Of a stretch of 64,000 nt of DNA, positions 1-7,574 are shown one piece after another. Every line of letters starts with the position of its first letter. Position 1 is the first letter of the stretch. The notes below the pieces were generated by a model. It was not told the DNA's origin. It did no database searches and saw only the letters and a program-made list of their open reading frames with translations. Source of the stretch: Paracoccaceae bacterium (lineage in GTDB: Bacteria; Pseudomonadota; Alphaproteobacteria; Rhodobacterales; Rhodobacteraceae). The position numbers and the translations under genes are program-made. Where the stretch lies: NCBI GenBank assembly GCA_020637675.1, contig JACKKD010000003.1, positions 620,001-684,000 on the forward strand, written 5' to 3'.

Positions 1-94
1 CGCGCACCGCGAAGGGCTCCGCCCGGAAGCAGCGCCGGAAGCAGTCCTCGCCCTTGCTGGGCCCGGCGCAGTTCTCGGGCGTGGTCCTCGGCAT
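1..94 (-). CDS. Probable anti-sigma factor (HATPase) N-terminus, partial
   Basis: Only the first 31 codons are inside the window; the gene runs off the left edge. The reading frame opens with ATG at 94, 11 bases past the stop codon of the STAS gene, and stays open to base 1. The visible peptide ends with FRAEPFAVR. A STAS anti-anti-sigma gene followed at once by a serine-kinase type anti-sigma factor is the usual RsbV/RsbW arrangement, and that context is the main reason for the call. No catalytic motif is visible in so short a piece, so the identity is inferred. Confidence 0.45.
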   Translation of the reverse strand, partial: MPRTTPENCAGPSKGEDCFRRCFRAEPFAVR

Positions 95-104
95 CACGGC
101 CGCA

Positions 105-449
105 TCATTCGGCGGCGCGCGCATGTCGGGCGATCTCCGGCGCCTGCGCATGGATGCGAAAGACGCTGTCCATCCGGGTGAGCCGGAACACGCGCGCAAC
201 GTTCGGCGTCATCGCGGCAAGTTCCAGCGCGCGCGCGGGCGCGAGGAGCTTCATCGCCCCGACGATGGCGCCGAGGCCGGAACTGTCGACAAAGGTCACC
301 TGCGAGAGGTCGAGGATCACCGGGCCTTCGCCGCCCGCCGTCAGTTCGCGCAGCCGGTCCTTGAAGTGGATGGCGACGGCTGCGTCGATCCGGTCTTCGT
401 TCACGCGCAGGATCAGCCCGTCCGCGCCGGATTCCGAGATGAGGTTCAT
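105..449 (-). CDS. STAS-domain anti-sigma factor antagonist
   Basis: This is a 114-residue single-domain STAS protein of the SpoIIAA/RsbV type. Such proteins bind an anti-sigma kinase and release the sigma factor when a conserved serine is unphosphorylated. The core VILDLSQVTFVDSSGLGAIVG carries the expected D-S-S-G phosphorylation-site motif. I chose the ATG at 449 because it has a good ribosome site (GAAGAAGGG) seven bases upstream; an in-frame extension to 518 has no comparable signal. A likely anti-sigma factor starts right behind it, suggesting a partner-switching module. The gene is divergent from the thiolase. Confidence 0.85.
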   Translation of the reverse strand: MNLISESGADGLILRVNEDRIDAAVAIHFKDRLRELTAGGEGPVILDLSQVTFVDSSGLGAIVGAMKLLAPARALELAAMTPNVARVFRLTRMDSVFRIHAQAPEIARHARAAE

Positions 450-542
450 GCCTAGACCCTTCTTCAAGTCGCTGGCAGGCTGGACCATAATCCTTACCAT
501 TCGGTATGCCCGTGCCATGTCCGGGCCAGCGGGAGGGAAGAA

Positions 543-1721
543 ATGGAAGAGGTCGTGATCGCGGGTGCCGCGCGGACCGCCATGGGCGGATTTCAGGGCG
601 TTTTCGCCGGGGTCGACGCCGCCGTGCTCGGCGGCGTTGCGATTGCCGCCGCGCTGGCCGATGCCGCCGCCCGGCCCGATCAGGTCGAGGAACTTCTGAT
701 GGGTTGCGTACTGCCCGCAGGGCAGGGTCAGGCGCCGGCGCGGCAGGCGGGGTTCAGGTCAGGGTTGCCGCAGTCGGTCCCCGCCACCACGCTGAACAAG
801 ATGTGCGGCTCGGGCATGAAGGCGGCGATGGTCGGGTTCGACCAGATCGCGCTCGGGGCCGCCGGGATCGTTGTCGCCGGCGGGATGGAGAGCATGACCG
901 GCGCGCCCTATCTTCTTCCGAAGATGCGCTCGGGTGCGCGGCTCGGCCACGCGCAGGCGATCGACCACATGTTCCTCGACGGGCTCGAGGACGCCTACGA
1001 CAAGGGCCGCCTGATGGGCACCTTCGCCGAGGATTGCGCCGCGGCCTTCCAGTTCACCCGCGCCGAGCAGGATGCCTATGCGCTCGCCTCGCTGAGCCGC
1101 GCGCTCGAGGCGCAGGCAACGGGCGCCTTCGCGGGCGAGATCGCGCCGGTGGCCGTCGTCGGACGCGGCAGCGAAACAACCGTGACGGCCGACGAGCAGC
1201 CGGCCAACGCGCGGCCGGAGAAGATTCCGGCGCTGAAGCCCGCCTTCCGCAGGGATGGCACAGTGACCGCGGCGAACTCCTCCTCCATCTCGGATGGTGC
1301 CGCTGCACTCGTGCTCGCTTCCCGCGGCGCGGCCGCTGCGGCCGGGCTCAGGGTCCGCGCCCGCGTCCTCGGCCACGCGAGCCATGCCCAGGCGCCGGCC
1401 GACTTCCCCACCGCCCCGGTTCCCGCGGCGCGCAAGCTCCTCGGCCGGCTCGGATGGCGCACGGAGGACGTTGACCTCTGGGAGGTGAACGAGGCCTTTG
1501 CCGTCGTGCCGATGGCCTTCATGCGCGAAACCGGGGTTCCGCACGACAGGGTCAACGTGAACGGCGGCGCCTGCGCGCTCGGCCACCCGATCGGTGCCTC
1601 GGGCGCCCGGATCGTCGTGACGCTTCTCAACGCGCTGGAACGGCGGGGCCTGAGACGCGGCGTCGCCGCGATCTGCATCGGCGGCGGCGAGGGCACCGCC
1701 ATCGCCATCGAACGCGTCTGA
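543..1721 (+). CDS. Acetyl-CoA C-acyltransferase (thiolase)
   Basis: The product is a cytosolic thiolase of 392 residues, the usual family length, that condenses or cleaves acyl-CoA (acetoacetyl-CoA or 3-ketoacyl-CoA). The nucleophile Cys88 is in NKMCGSG, His348 in ALGHPIGASG and the acid/base Cys378 in CIGGGEG, close to the numbering of the Zoogloea enzyme. NEAFAVVP is also present. The ATG is preceded by GGGAGGGAAGAA. No other beta-oxidation or polyhydroxybutyrate genes flank it, so substrate chain length cannot be fixed; acetyl-CoA acetyltransferase is most likely. Confidence 0.92.
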   Translation: MEEVVIAGAARTAMGGFQGVFAGVDAAVLGGVAIAAALADAAARPDQVEELLMGCVLPAGQGQAPARQAGFRSGLPQSVPATTLNKMCGSGMKAAMVGFDQIALGAAGIVVAGGMESMTGAPYLLPKMRSGARLGHAQAIDHMFLDGLEDAYDKGRLMGTFAEDCAAAFQFTRAEQDAYALASLSRALEAQATGAFAGEIAPVAVVGRGSETTVTADEQPANARPEKIPALKPAFRRDGTVTAANSSSISDGAAALVLASRGAAAAAGLRVRARVLGHASHAQAPADFPTAPVPAARKLLGRLGWRTEDVDLWEVNEAFAVVPMAFMRETGVPHDRVNVNGGACALGHPIGASGARIVVTLLNALERRGLRRGVAAICIGGGEGTAIAIERV

Positions 1722-1832
1722 TGTCTTCGCTGTTCAAATGCCCCGAGGCGTTGCCATCGGGAGTGCCATGGGGTCATGCGCCAATGGCGACGGGCGGCCC
1801 GGATGCCCCGGCTGCCGAAGGGAGGAAACACC

Positions 1833-2288
1833 ATGCAGGCTGACTACGCCACGCTTGCCCGCACCATCGAAGGCCTGACCGAGGGAGAGACCGACGAGGT
1901 CGCGCTCATGGCAACGGTCGTGTGCGAATTGCACCATGCCGACGATCGCTTCGACTGGACGGGCTTCTACCGCGTCACCGAACCCGGCCTCCTGAAGATC
2001 GGCCCCTACCAGGGCGGCCACGGCTGCCTCGTCATCCCGTTCGAGCGGGGCGTCTGCGGCGCGGCCGCGCGCACCGGCGAGGTGCAGATCGTCCCCGATG
2101 TGGAGGCGTTCCCCGGCCACATCGCCTGCTCCTCCTCCACCCGGTCGGAAATCGTGCTGCCGGTCGTCGGGCGGGGCGGGCGGCTCATCGGCGTTCTCGA
2201 CATCGACAGCAACCAGCCCGATGCCTTCACCGAACGCGACGCGCGCGAACTCACGGCGATCCTCGCCGCAACATTCGGCAGGCTCTGA
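1833..2288 (+). CDS. msrC: Free methionine-(R)-sulfoxide reductase (GAF domain)
   Basis: A single GAF domain of 151 residues that reduces free L-methionine-(R)-sulfoxide with thioredoxin. The three redox cysteines are Cys65, Cys75 and Cys99; their spacing (10 and 24) equals that of Cys84/94/118 in the E. coli enzyme. HIACSSSTRSEIVLPV is the family signature. The ATG at 1833 follows AAGGGAGGAAACACC; an in-frame upstream ATG at 1776 has no ribosome site. The stop overlaps the next start as TGATG, so the two genes are probably translationally coupled. Confidence 0.9.
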   Translation: MQADYATLARTIEGLTEGETDEVALMATVVCELHHADDRFDWTGFYRVTEPGLLKIGPYQGGHGCLVIPFERGVCGAAARTGEVQIVPDVEAFPGHIACSSSTRSEIVLPVVGRGGRLIGVLDIDSNQPDAFTERDARELTAILAATFGRL

Positions 2289-3070
2289 TGGCGGGCGGGG
2301 CCCGACACGGAAGCTGCCACTGCGGCGGCGTGACCTTCGCAGCCGAAGCCCCGCTCGGCGACGTCATCGCCTGCCATTGCAGCCAGTGCCGCCGGACCTC
2401 GGGCCATGTCTGGGCCGGGAGCATGGTCGCGCGCGCGCAGTTCCGTCTCCTCGCCGCCGCCCCGCTCCGCTGGTTCCGCTCCTCGCCCCGCGTCGATCGC
2501 GGCTTCTGCCAGGACTGCGGCGCATCGCTCTTCTGGCAGCCGGTCGACGGGGCCGAAATCTGCGTCGCGGCCGGCGCGCTCGATGCGCCCACCGGGCTGA
2601 CGCTCGCCGAGCACTGGCACCGGGAGGATGCGGGGGACTACTACAGCCCCGAAGGTCCGCCCCCGCCACCCGCCGGCGCCCGCCCCGAAAGGCTTTCCTG
2701 TGCCTGCCTCTGCGGCGCCTGCGCCTTCGACCTTCCCGGTCCGGCGGGGGCGATCACAGCCTGCCACTGCACGCAATGCCGCAAGCTTTCCGGCCACTAC
2801 TCGGCCTCCTTCGACGCGGACGAGAGCCGCCTCGTCTGGCGCCGCCGCGCCGCGCTGAAGGAATACGCGACACCGGGCGGGGGATGTCGCGGCTTCTGTT
2901 CGGACTGCGGGTCGAGCCTGTGGTTCCGCTCTGCGGCCGGCGAATTCTCGGTCGAGGCGGGCTCCGTCACGGGACCCACCGGCGGACGACTTGCGGAACA
3001 CATCTTCGTCGCCTCCAGGGGCGACTACTACCGGATCGACGACGGGCTGCCGCAGTCGGGTCGCTGGTAG
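2288..3070 (+). CDS. Tandem GFA-domain (CENP-V/GFA) protein
   Basis: A 260-residue protein made of two complete GFA zinc-binding domains joined by a proline-rich linker (residues about 122-133). The first half has Cys10, Cys12, Cys29, Cys31, Cys34, Cys74 and Cys77; the second repeats the pattern with Cys140, Cys142, Cys159, Cys161, Cys164, Cys204 and Cys207. The family includes Gfa, first described as glutathione-dependent formaldehyde-activating enzyme, but most members have no proven activity. Single-domain members are about half this length, so this is an internal duplication or fusion. It overlaps the stop of the methionine sulfoxide reductase gene by one base. Confidence 0.85.
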   Translation: MAGGARHGSCHCGGVTFAAEAPLGDVIACHCSQCRRTSGHVWAGSMVARAQFRLLAAAPLRWFRSSPRVDRGFCQDCGASLFWQPVDGAEICVAAGALDAPTGLTLAEHWHREDAGDYYSPEGPPPPPAGARPERLSCACLCGACAFDLPGPAGAITACHCTQCRKLSGHYSASFDADESRLVWRRRAALKEYATPGGGCRGFCSDCGSSLWFRSAAGEFSVEAGSVTGPTGGRLAEHIFVASRGDYYRIDDGLPQSGRW

Positions 3071-3133
3071 TCGCCCGCGCTTGCATTTCCCTTCCGCCCC
3101 CGCCACCGTCGCGCGAGGCACGGAGGACATGGG

Positions 3134-4033
3134 ATGACGCGCGAAATCACGCTGCTTGACGGTGGCATGGGGCAGGAACTCGTCGCGAGGTCGGGCGACC
3201 GGCCGACGCCGCTCTGGGCGACGCAGGTGATGATGGACCATCCCGGCCTCGTCCGTGCCGTTCACGCCGACTACTTCGCCGCCGGCGCGACGGTGGCAAC
3301 GACGAACACCTACGCGATTCACCACGACCGCCTCCTCAAGACAGGCATCGACGACCGCTTCGCGGCACTCCACGCCCAGGCGCTGGCCGAGGCGCGGGCG
3401 GCGCGCGACGCCCACGGATCGGGCCGGATTGCCGGCTCCCTCGGCCCCCTCGTCGCCTCCTACCGACCCGAGACCCATCCGCCCCATGCCGAGGCCGTAG
3501 CGAAATACGCCGAGATCGCGCGCCTGCTCGCCCCCGGTGTCGATTTTTTCCTCTGCGAGACCGTGGCCTCGCTGGCGCACGCGCGCGCCGTTCTCGAAGG
3601 TGCCGCAGCAGGCGGCAGGCCGGTCTGGCTCTCGGTCACTGTCGATGACGAGGATGGATCCCGCCTGCGGTCCGGCGAGAGGACTGCCGATCTTGGCGCC
3701 GTTGCCCGGGAGGGCGGGGCGGCGGCGGTGCTCGCCAACTGTTCCGCGCCCGAGGCGATGGAGGCGGCCCTGCACGTGTTTGCGGGCTTTGGCCTGCGCT
3801 ACGGCGCCTATGCGAACGGCTTCACGCAGATCACCAAGGCGTTCCTGAAGGACAGTCCCACCGTCGACGCGCTTTCCGCCCGGCCGGAGATGACGCCGGC
3901 GCTCTACGCGGAATTCGCCACTCGCTGGGTGGCGATGGGCGCCAGCGTTGTCGGAGGTTGCTGCGAGACCGGGCCTGCGCATATCGCCGAGATCGCCCGT
4001 CGGCTTCGCACCGCGGGCTACCGGATCGTCTGA
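3134..4033 (+). CDS. Homocysteine S-methyltransferase family protein
   Basis: A 299-residue TIM-barrel protein of the homocysteine S-methyltransferase (MmuM/BHMT) family. The N-terminal LLDGGMGQEL, NTYAI at 58-62 and the zinc cysteines Cys203 (ANCSAPEA) and Cys276-Cys277 (VGGCCETGP) are all present. Members transfer a methyl group from S-methylmethionine or a related donor to homocysteine. There is no cobalamin domain, so this is not full-length MetH. The ATG follows GGAGGACATGGG. It ends three bases before the end of trpA on the other strand. The methyl donor cannot be read from sequence. Confidence 0.87.
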   Translation: MTREITLLDGGMGQELVARSGDRPTPLWATQVMMDHPGLVRAVHADYFAAGATVATTNTYAIHHDRLLKTGIDDRFAALHAQALAEARAARDAHGSGRIAGSLGPLVASYRPETHPPHAEAVAKYAEIARLLAPGVDFFLCETVASLAHARAVLEGAAAGGRPVWLSVTVDDEDGSRLRSGERTADLGAVAREGGAAAVLANCSAPEAMEAALHVFAGFGLRYGAYANGFTQITKAFLKDSPTVDALSARPEMTPALYAEFATRWVAMGASVVGGCCETGPAHIAEIARRLRTAGYRIV

Positions 4034-4036
4034 AGA

Positions 4037-4828
4037 TCAGGCCGCGTGGGCACCTGCGGCGAGGCCCTTCACGAAGGCGAGAATTTCCGCGACGGGGCGC
4101 CTTTCCTCCACCAGTTTCACGATGGCCGTGCCGACGACCGCGCCATCGGCCACGGCGGCAATTGCCTTCGCGGTCTCGGGCGAACGGATCCCGAAGCCGA
4201 CGATCACCGGCAGGTCCGTCGCGGCCTTGATCCGCGCGACCTCGGGCGCGACCTCGGCCGCCTGAGCGGCCGCCGCGCCGGTGATCCCGGTGATCGAGAC
4301 GTAGTAGAGGAAGCCGGACGTGTTCTGCAGGACCTTCGGCAGGCGCTTGGCATCCGTGGTCGGCGTCGCCAGCCGGATGAAGTTCAGGCCCGCCTTGTTG
4401 GCCGGGATGCAAAGCTCTTCATCCTCCTCGGGCGGCAGGTCGACGACGATGAGGCCATCGACACCGACCGCCTTCGCGTCCGTGAGAAACCGGTCCACCC
4501 CGCGCGAATAGATGGGATTGTAGTAACCCATGAGAACGACCGGGGTCGCATCGTCGCCCTTGCGGAACTCGGCCACCATGTCGAGCGTCTTCTGCAGCGT
4601 CTGGCCGGCTTCCAGCGCGCGCTGGCCGGCAAGCTGGATCGTCGGGCCGTCGGCCATAGGGTCGGTGAAGGGGATGCCAAGCTCGATCACGTCGACGCCA
4701 GCGGCCGGCAGGCCCTTCATCAGCGAAAGCGAGGTCCCCACGTCCGGGTCTCCCGCCATTATGTAGGAGACGAAGGCCTTGCGCCCCTCGGCCTTCAGCG
4801 CGGCGAATTTCTTCTCGATCCGGGTCAT
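4037..4828 (-). CDS. trpA: Tryptophan synthase alpha subunit
   Basis: The 263-residue alpha subunit cleaves indole-3-glycerol phosphate to indole, which is channelled to the beta subunit. The catalytic residues Glu49 and Asp60 are in VIELGIPFTDPMADGP at the canonical positions. The ATG at 4828 has GAGGAGAGG before it; longer in-frame starts lack a ribosome site. trpB and trpF lie about 23 kb away on the other strand, so trpA is not in an operon with its partner here. Confidence 0.96.
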   Translation of the reverse strand: MTRIEKKFAALKAEGRKAFVSYIMAGDPDVGTSLSLMKGLPAAGVDVIELGIPFTDPMADGPTIQLAGQRALEAGQTLQKTLDMVAEFRKGDDATPVVLMGYYNPIYSRGVDRFLTDAKAVGVDGLIVVDLPPEEDEELCIPANKAGLNFIRLATPTTDAKRLPKVLQNTSGFLYYVSITGITGAAAAQAAEVAPEVARIKAATDLPVIVGFGIRSPETAKAIAAVADGAVVGTAIVKLVEERRPVAEILAFVKGLAAGAHAA

Positions 4829-4984
4829 GGGCCTCTCCTCGTGCGTCCCGCCGGTCTTGCAGAAAAGCCGGGGCGAAATCAATGGGCCTTCCCCTTCATC
4901 TTGCCTGAAATACCTTCGGGACAAAGCCCGAGCCGCCACCGGTTCGAGGGTGGGGTGAGCGAGAGGCCGGCAGCCCCTCGCCCC

Positions 4985-5012
4985 TTGACCCTGTGCGCCT
5001 GAACCCCATAGA
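4985..5012 (+). promoter_or_regulatory. Candidate sigma-70 promoter for ychF
   Basis: CTTGACC gives a strong -35 (4985-4990). After 16 bases comes CATAGA, a weak -10 (5007-5012), and the ychF ATG lies 28 bases further on. The -10 matches the consensus only partly, as is common in alphaproteobacteria. Confidence 0.45.
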
Positions 5013-5039
5013 TGCGCCCGATCTCAAGGAGGGCGGAAC

Positions 5040-6137
5040 ATGGGTTTCAGGATGGGCATCGTCGGGCTGCCGAACGTCGGCAAGTCGACCCTTTTCAACG
5101 CCCTCACCCGCACCGCCGCGGCGCAGGCCGCGAACTTTCCCTTCTGCACCATCGAGCCGAACGTGGGCGACGTCGCGGTGCCCGACCCGCGTCTCGAAAA
5201 GCTTGCCGCCATCGCCGGGTCGAAGCAGATCATCCCGACGCGGATCACCTTCGTCGATATCGCGGGCCTTGTCCGCGGCGCATCGAAGGGCGAGGGGCTC
5301 GGCAACCAGTTCCTCGCCAATATCCGCGAGGTCGACGCCATCGCCCATGTGCTGCGCTGCTTCGAGGATGGCGACGTGACCCATGTCGAGGGGCGGATCG
5401 ATCCCCTCGCCGATGCCGAGACGATCGAGACCGAACTGATGATCGCCGACATGGAGTCGATCGAGAAGCGCCTCGCCAATATCGCACGCAAGATAAAGGG
5501 CGGCGACAAGGAGGCCGTGGCGCAGGAGCGGTTGATGAAGTCTGCGCTCGCCGCGCTCGAAGCTGGCCGGCCGGCGCGCACGGTGACGGTGGCAGACGAC
5601 GACGCAAAAGCCTGGGCGATGCTGCAGCTTCTGACCGCGAAGCCGGTCCTCTACGTCTGCAACGTCGAGGAAGCCTCGGCGGCGACCGGCAACTCCCTCT
5701 CGGCCAGGATCGCCGAGATGGCTGCGGCCGAGGGCGCGGCCTCGGTCGTGATCTCGGCGAAGATCGAGGAGGAACTGGCGCAGATGCCGGCAGAGGACGC
5801 GGCGATGTTCCTCGAGGAGATGGGGCTTGAGGAGGCGGGGCTCGACCGGCTGATCCGGGCGGGCTACGACCTTCTCGGGCTTCAGACCTACTTTACCGTC
5901 GGGCCGAAGGAAGCCCGCGCCTGGACGATCACCAAGGGCACCCTTGCCCCCCAGGCCGCCGGCGTCATCCACGGCGACTTCGAGCGCGGCTTCATCCGTG
6001 CCGAAACCATCGCCTACGACGACTATACCGCCTGCAACGGCGAGGCAGGCGCCCGCGACGCGGGCAAGTTTCGCGTCGAGGGCAAGACCTACGAGGTCAA
6101 GGACGGCGACGTGCTCCATTTCCTCTTCAACGCCTGA
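5040..6137 (+). CDS. ychF: Redox-regulated ATPase YchF (Obg-like)
   Basis: A 365-residue P-loop protein of the universally conserved YchF/OLA1 family, which binds the ribosome and hydrolyses ATP rather than GTP. The Walker A is GLPNVGKST (9-17), the switch region is DIAGLVRGASKGEGLGN and the C-terminal TGS domain ends in DGDVLHFLFNA. Length and ends match the family. The start has GGAGGGCGGAAC upstream. It stands alone, with a candidate promoter just before it. Confidence 0.95.
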   Translation: MGFRMGIVGLPNVGKSTLFNALTRTAAAQAANFPFCTIEPNVGDVAVPDPRLEKLAAIAGSKQIIPTRITFVDIAGLVRGASKGEGLGNQFLANIREVDAIAHVLRCFEDGDVTHVEGRIDPLADAETIETELMIADMESIEKRLANIARKIKGGDKEAVAQERLMKSALAALEAGRPARTVTVADDDAKAWAMLQLLTAKPVLYVCNVEEASAATGNSLSARIAEMAAAEGAASVVISAKIEEELAQMPAEDAAMFLEEMGLEEAGLDRLIRAGYDLLGLQTYFTVGPKEARAWTITKGTLAPQAAGVIHGDFERGFIRAETIAYDDYTACNGEAGARDAGKFRVEGKTYEVKDGDVLHFLFNA

Positions 6138-6163
6138 TCGTCGTCCGCCCTGCTTCGGAACGC

Positions 6164-6181
6164 ACCGCCGCTTCGGGCGGT
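6164..6181 (+). terminator. Weak hairpin after ychF
   Basis: ACCGCC and GGCGGT form a 6-bp perfect stem around the loop GCTTCG, 26 bases after the ychF stop. There is no T tract, so termination is only a possibility. Nothing else is recognisable up to the next gene at 6353. Confidence 0.3.
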
Positions 6182-6352
6182 ACCCGGGGGCTGCTACCGG
6201 GGGCGACCGCCGCGCGCGCCGCGCGGGGAGAGCGCCTCTGCGGCAAGCCCGCCAGTGGACAAGCCCGAGGCATCCGGATAACCATTCCGTCATTTGCATA
6301 TGGGCGGTTCCCGGCCCGCATTTTCGACCTCTCCGACCCGGAAGGAGACACC

Positions 6353-7549
6353 ATGACGCAGCGCCGGATCCGCAGCATCGTCTTCAAGCTCCATGCCTGG
6401 CTCGGTCTGCATGTCTTCGCGGTGATGGCGCTTCTCTTTCTGACCGGCACGGTCCTAGTCTTCGTCTATCAGGTCGAGGCCGCGCTGGTCGGATCGGAAC
6501 GGCTGCCCGTACCGCGCCCGATGGAGGAGCGGGCATCTTTCGGCACGCTCTACGAGACGACGCGCGCCTACGCGCCGGATGCTGTGGTCGTCGAGATCAC
6601 GCGGTCGGAATCGCCCTGGATCGCCGACCGCGCCCGGATCTTCGTTCCGGGCGGCGGGTTCCGTTACCTCTGGTTCGGCGGCGAGGGCGAGACGGTGAGC
6701 CGCGAGGCCAGCACGACGGACCTTCAGCGTGTCGTTCACGACATCCACGCCTCGTTCCTGACCGGGCACATGGCGGGCGGCATCGCGGTCGGCCTCTTCT
6801 CGATCCTGCTCGGCGGATTCCTGATATCGGGGCTCGTCTCCTACCGCCGGTTCTGGCGCGGCTTCCTGCGGCTGCCCCCCCGCCATCTCGGCCCGCGCGC
6901 GTGGTGGGGCGGATTGCATCGCCTTCTCGCCCTGTGGCTGTCGCCCTTCCTTGCGATCATGAGTGTGACCGGCATCTTCTATCTGGTCACGACGCTGGGA
7001 CTTCTGAACTTCCAGGGGCTTTCCGGCACCGACCTCGCCGAACGCGAAAGCCGCCTTCCCGCCGGGTTTGACGGAAACACCCTCGACCGCGCTGTGGAAG
7101 CGGCAGAGGCCGCCGCGCCCGGCGTGACCTTCTTTCTCATCCGCTTGCCGGGGGCGAAGAAGCAGGGAATCGAGTTCTATGGCAAGGACGATACCCTGCT
7201 CACCGACACGCAGGCCAACCGTCTGCTCATGGATCCTACCAATCTGGCTGTCCTGGACAACATCCGCGCGGCGGACATGAGCGCCACGAACCGGCTCACC
7301 CAGTGGAACGACAGCCTCCATCACGGCACCTGGGGCGGCCTCCCGACCCAGCTCATGTGGGTGTTCTGCGGCCTGATGGCGACGGCGCTCTCGTTCGCCG
7401 GGGCCATGGTTTACGCCTCGCGCGTGGCGCAGCCGGACGACCGCCGGAGAGCGATCCGCCGGATCTGGTCCGGCACGGTCCTGGTGAAGTTCGGCTATCC
7501 GCTGTTCGTGATGGCGCTGGTCGCCATCGGCATCATGCGGTTCGCGTGA
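6353..7549 (+). CDS. PepSY-associated TM helix protein
   Basis: A 398-residue inner-membrane protein of the PepSY-TM family. Hydrophobic helices are seen at about 17-39, 141-163, 192-216, 335-357 and 377-396, with a large periplasmic segment after the first. VVHDIHASFLTGHMAG and the second His-rich stretch NDSLHHGTWGG are typical. Family members are often linked to iron-siderophore uptake or to membrane redox, but no such gene is next to it here. The start has AAGGAGACACC before it. The specific role is unknown. Confidence 0.8.
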   Translation: MTQRRIRSIVFKLHAWLGLHVFAVMALLFLTGTVLVFVYQVEAALVGSERLPVPRPMEERASFGTLYETTRAYAPDAVVVEITRSESPWIADRARIFVPGGGFRYLWFGGEGETVSREASTTDLQRVVHDIHASFLTGHMAGGIAVGLFSILLGGFLISGLVSYRRFWRGFLRLPPRHLGPRAWWGGLHRLLALWLSPFLAIMSVTGIFYLVTTLGLLNFQGLSGTDLAERESRLPAGFDGNTLDRAVEAAEAAAPGVTFFLIRLPGAKKQGIEFYGKDDTLLTDTQANRLLMDPTNLAVLDNIRAADMSATNRLTQWNDSLHHGTWGGLPTQLMWVFCGLMATALSFAGAMVYASRVAQPDDRRRAIRRIWSGTVLVKFGYPLFVMALVAIGIMRFA

Positions 7550-7564
7550 CCCTGCGCGGGTCGC
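7546..7564. terminator. Possible terminator between convergent genes
   Basis: A 7-bp stem (GTGACCC with GGGTCGC, one G-T pair) around TGCGC overlaps the PepSY-TM stop codon and sits in the 25-bp gap before the convergent glycan gene. There is no T tract. Confidence 0.3.
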
Positions 7565-7574
7565 AGCCCAGGCG

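Noticed and set aside
2006..3982. A 658-codon minus-strand open frame opposite the GFA and homocysteine methyltransferase genes
   Set aside because: Antisense to three supported genes and of implausible composition.
4951..4975. GGTTCGAGG near 4955 considered as a tRNA T-arm
   Set aside because: No acceptor, D or anticodon arms can be drawn around it; I found no tRNA in the window.
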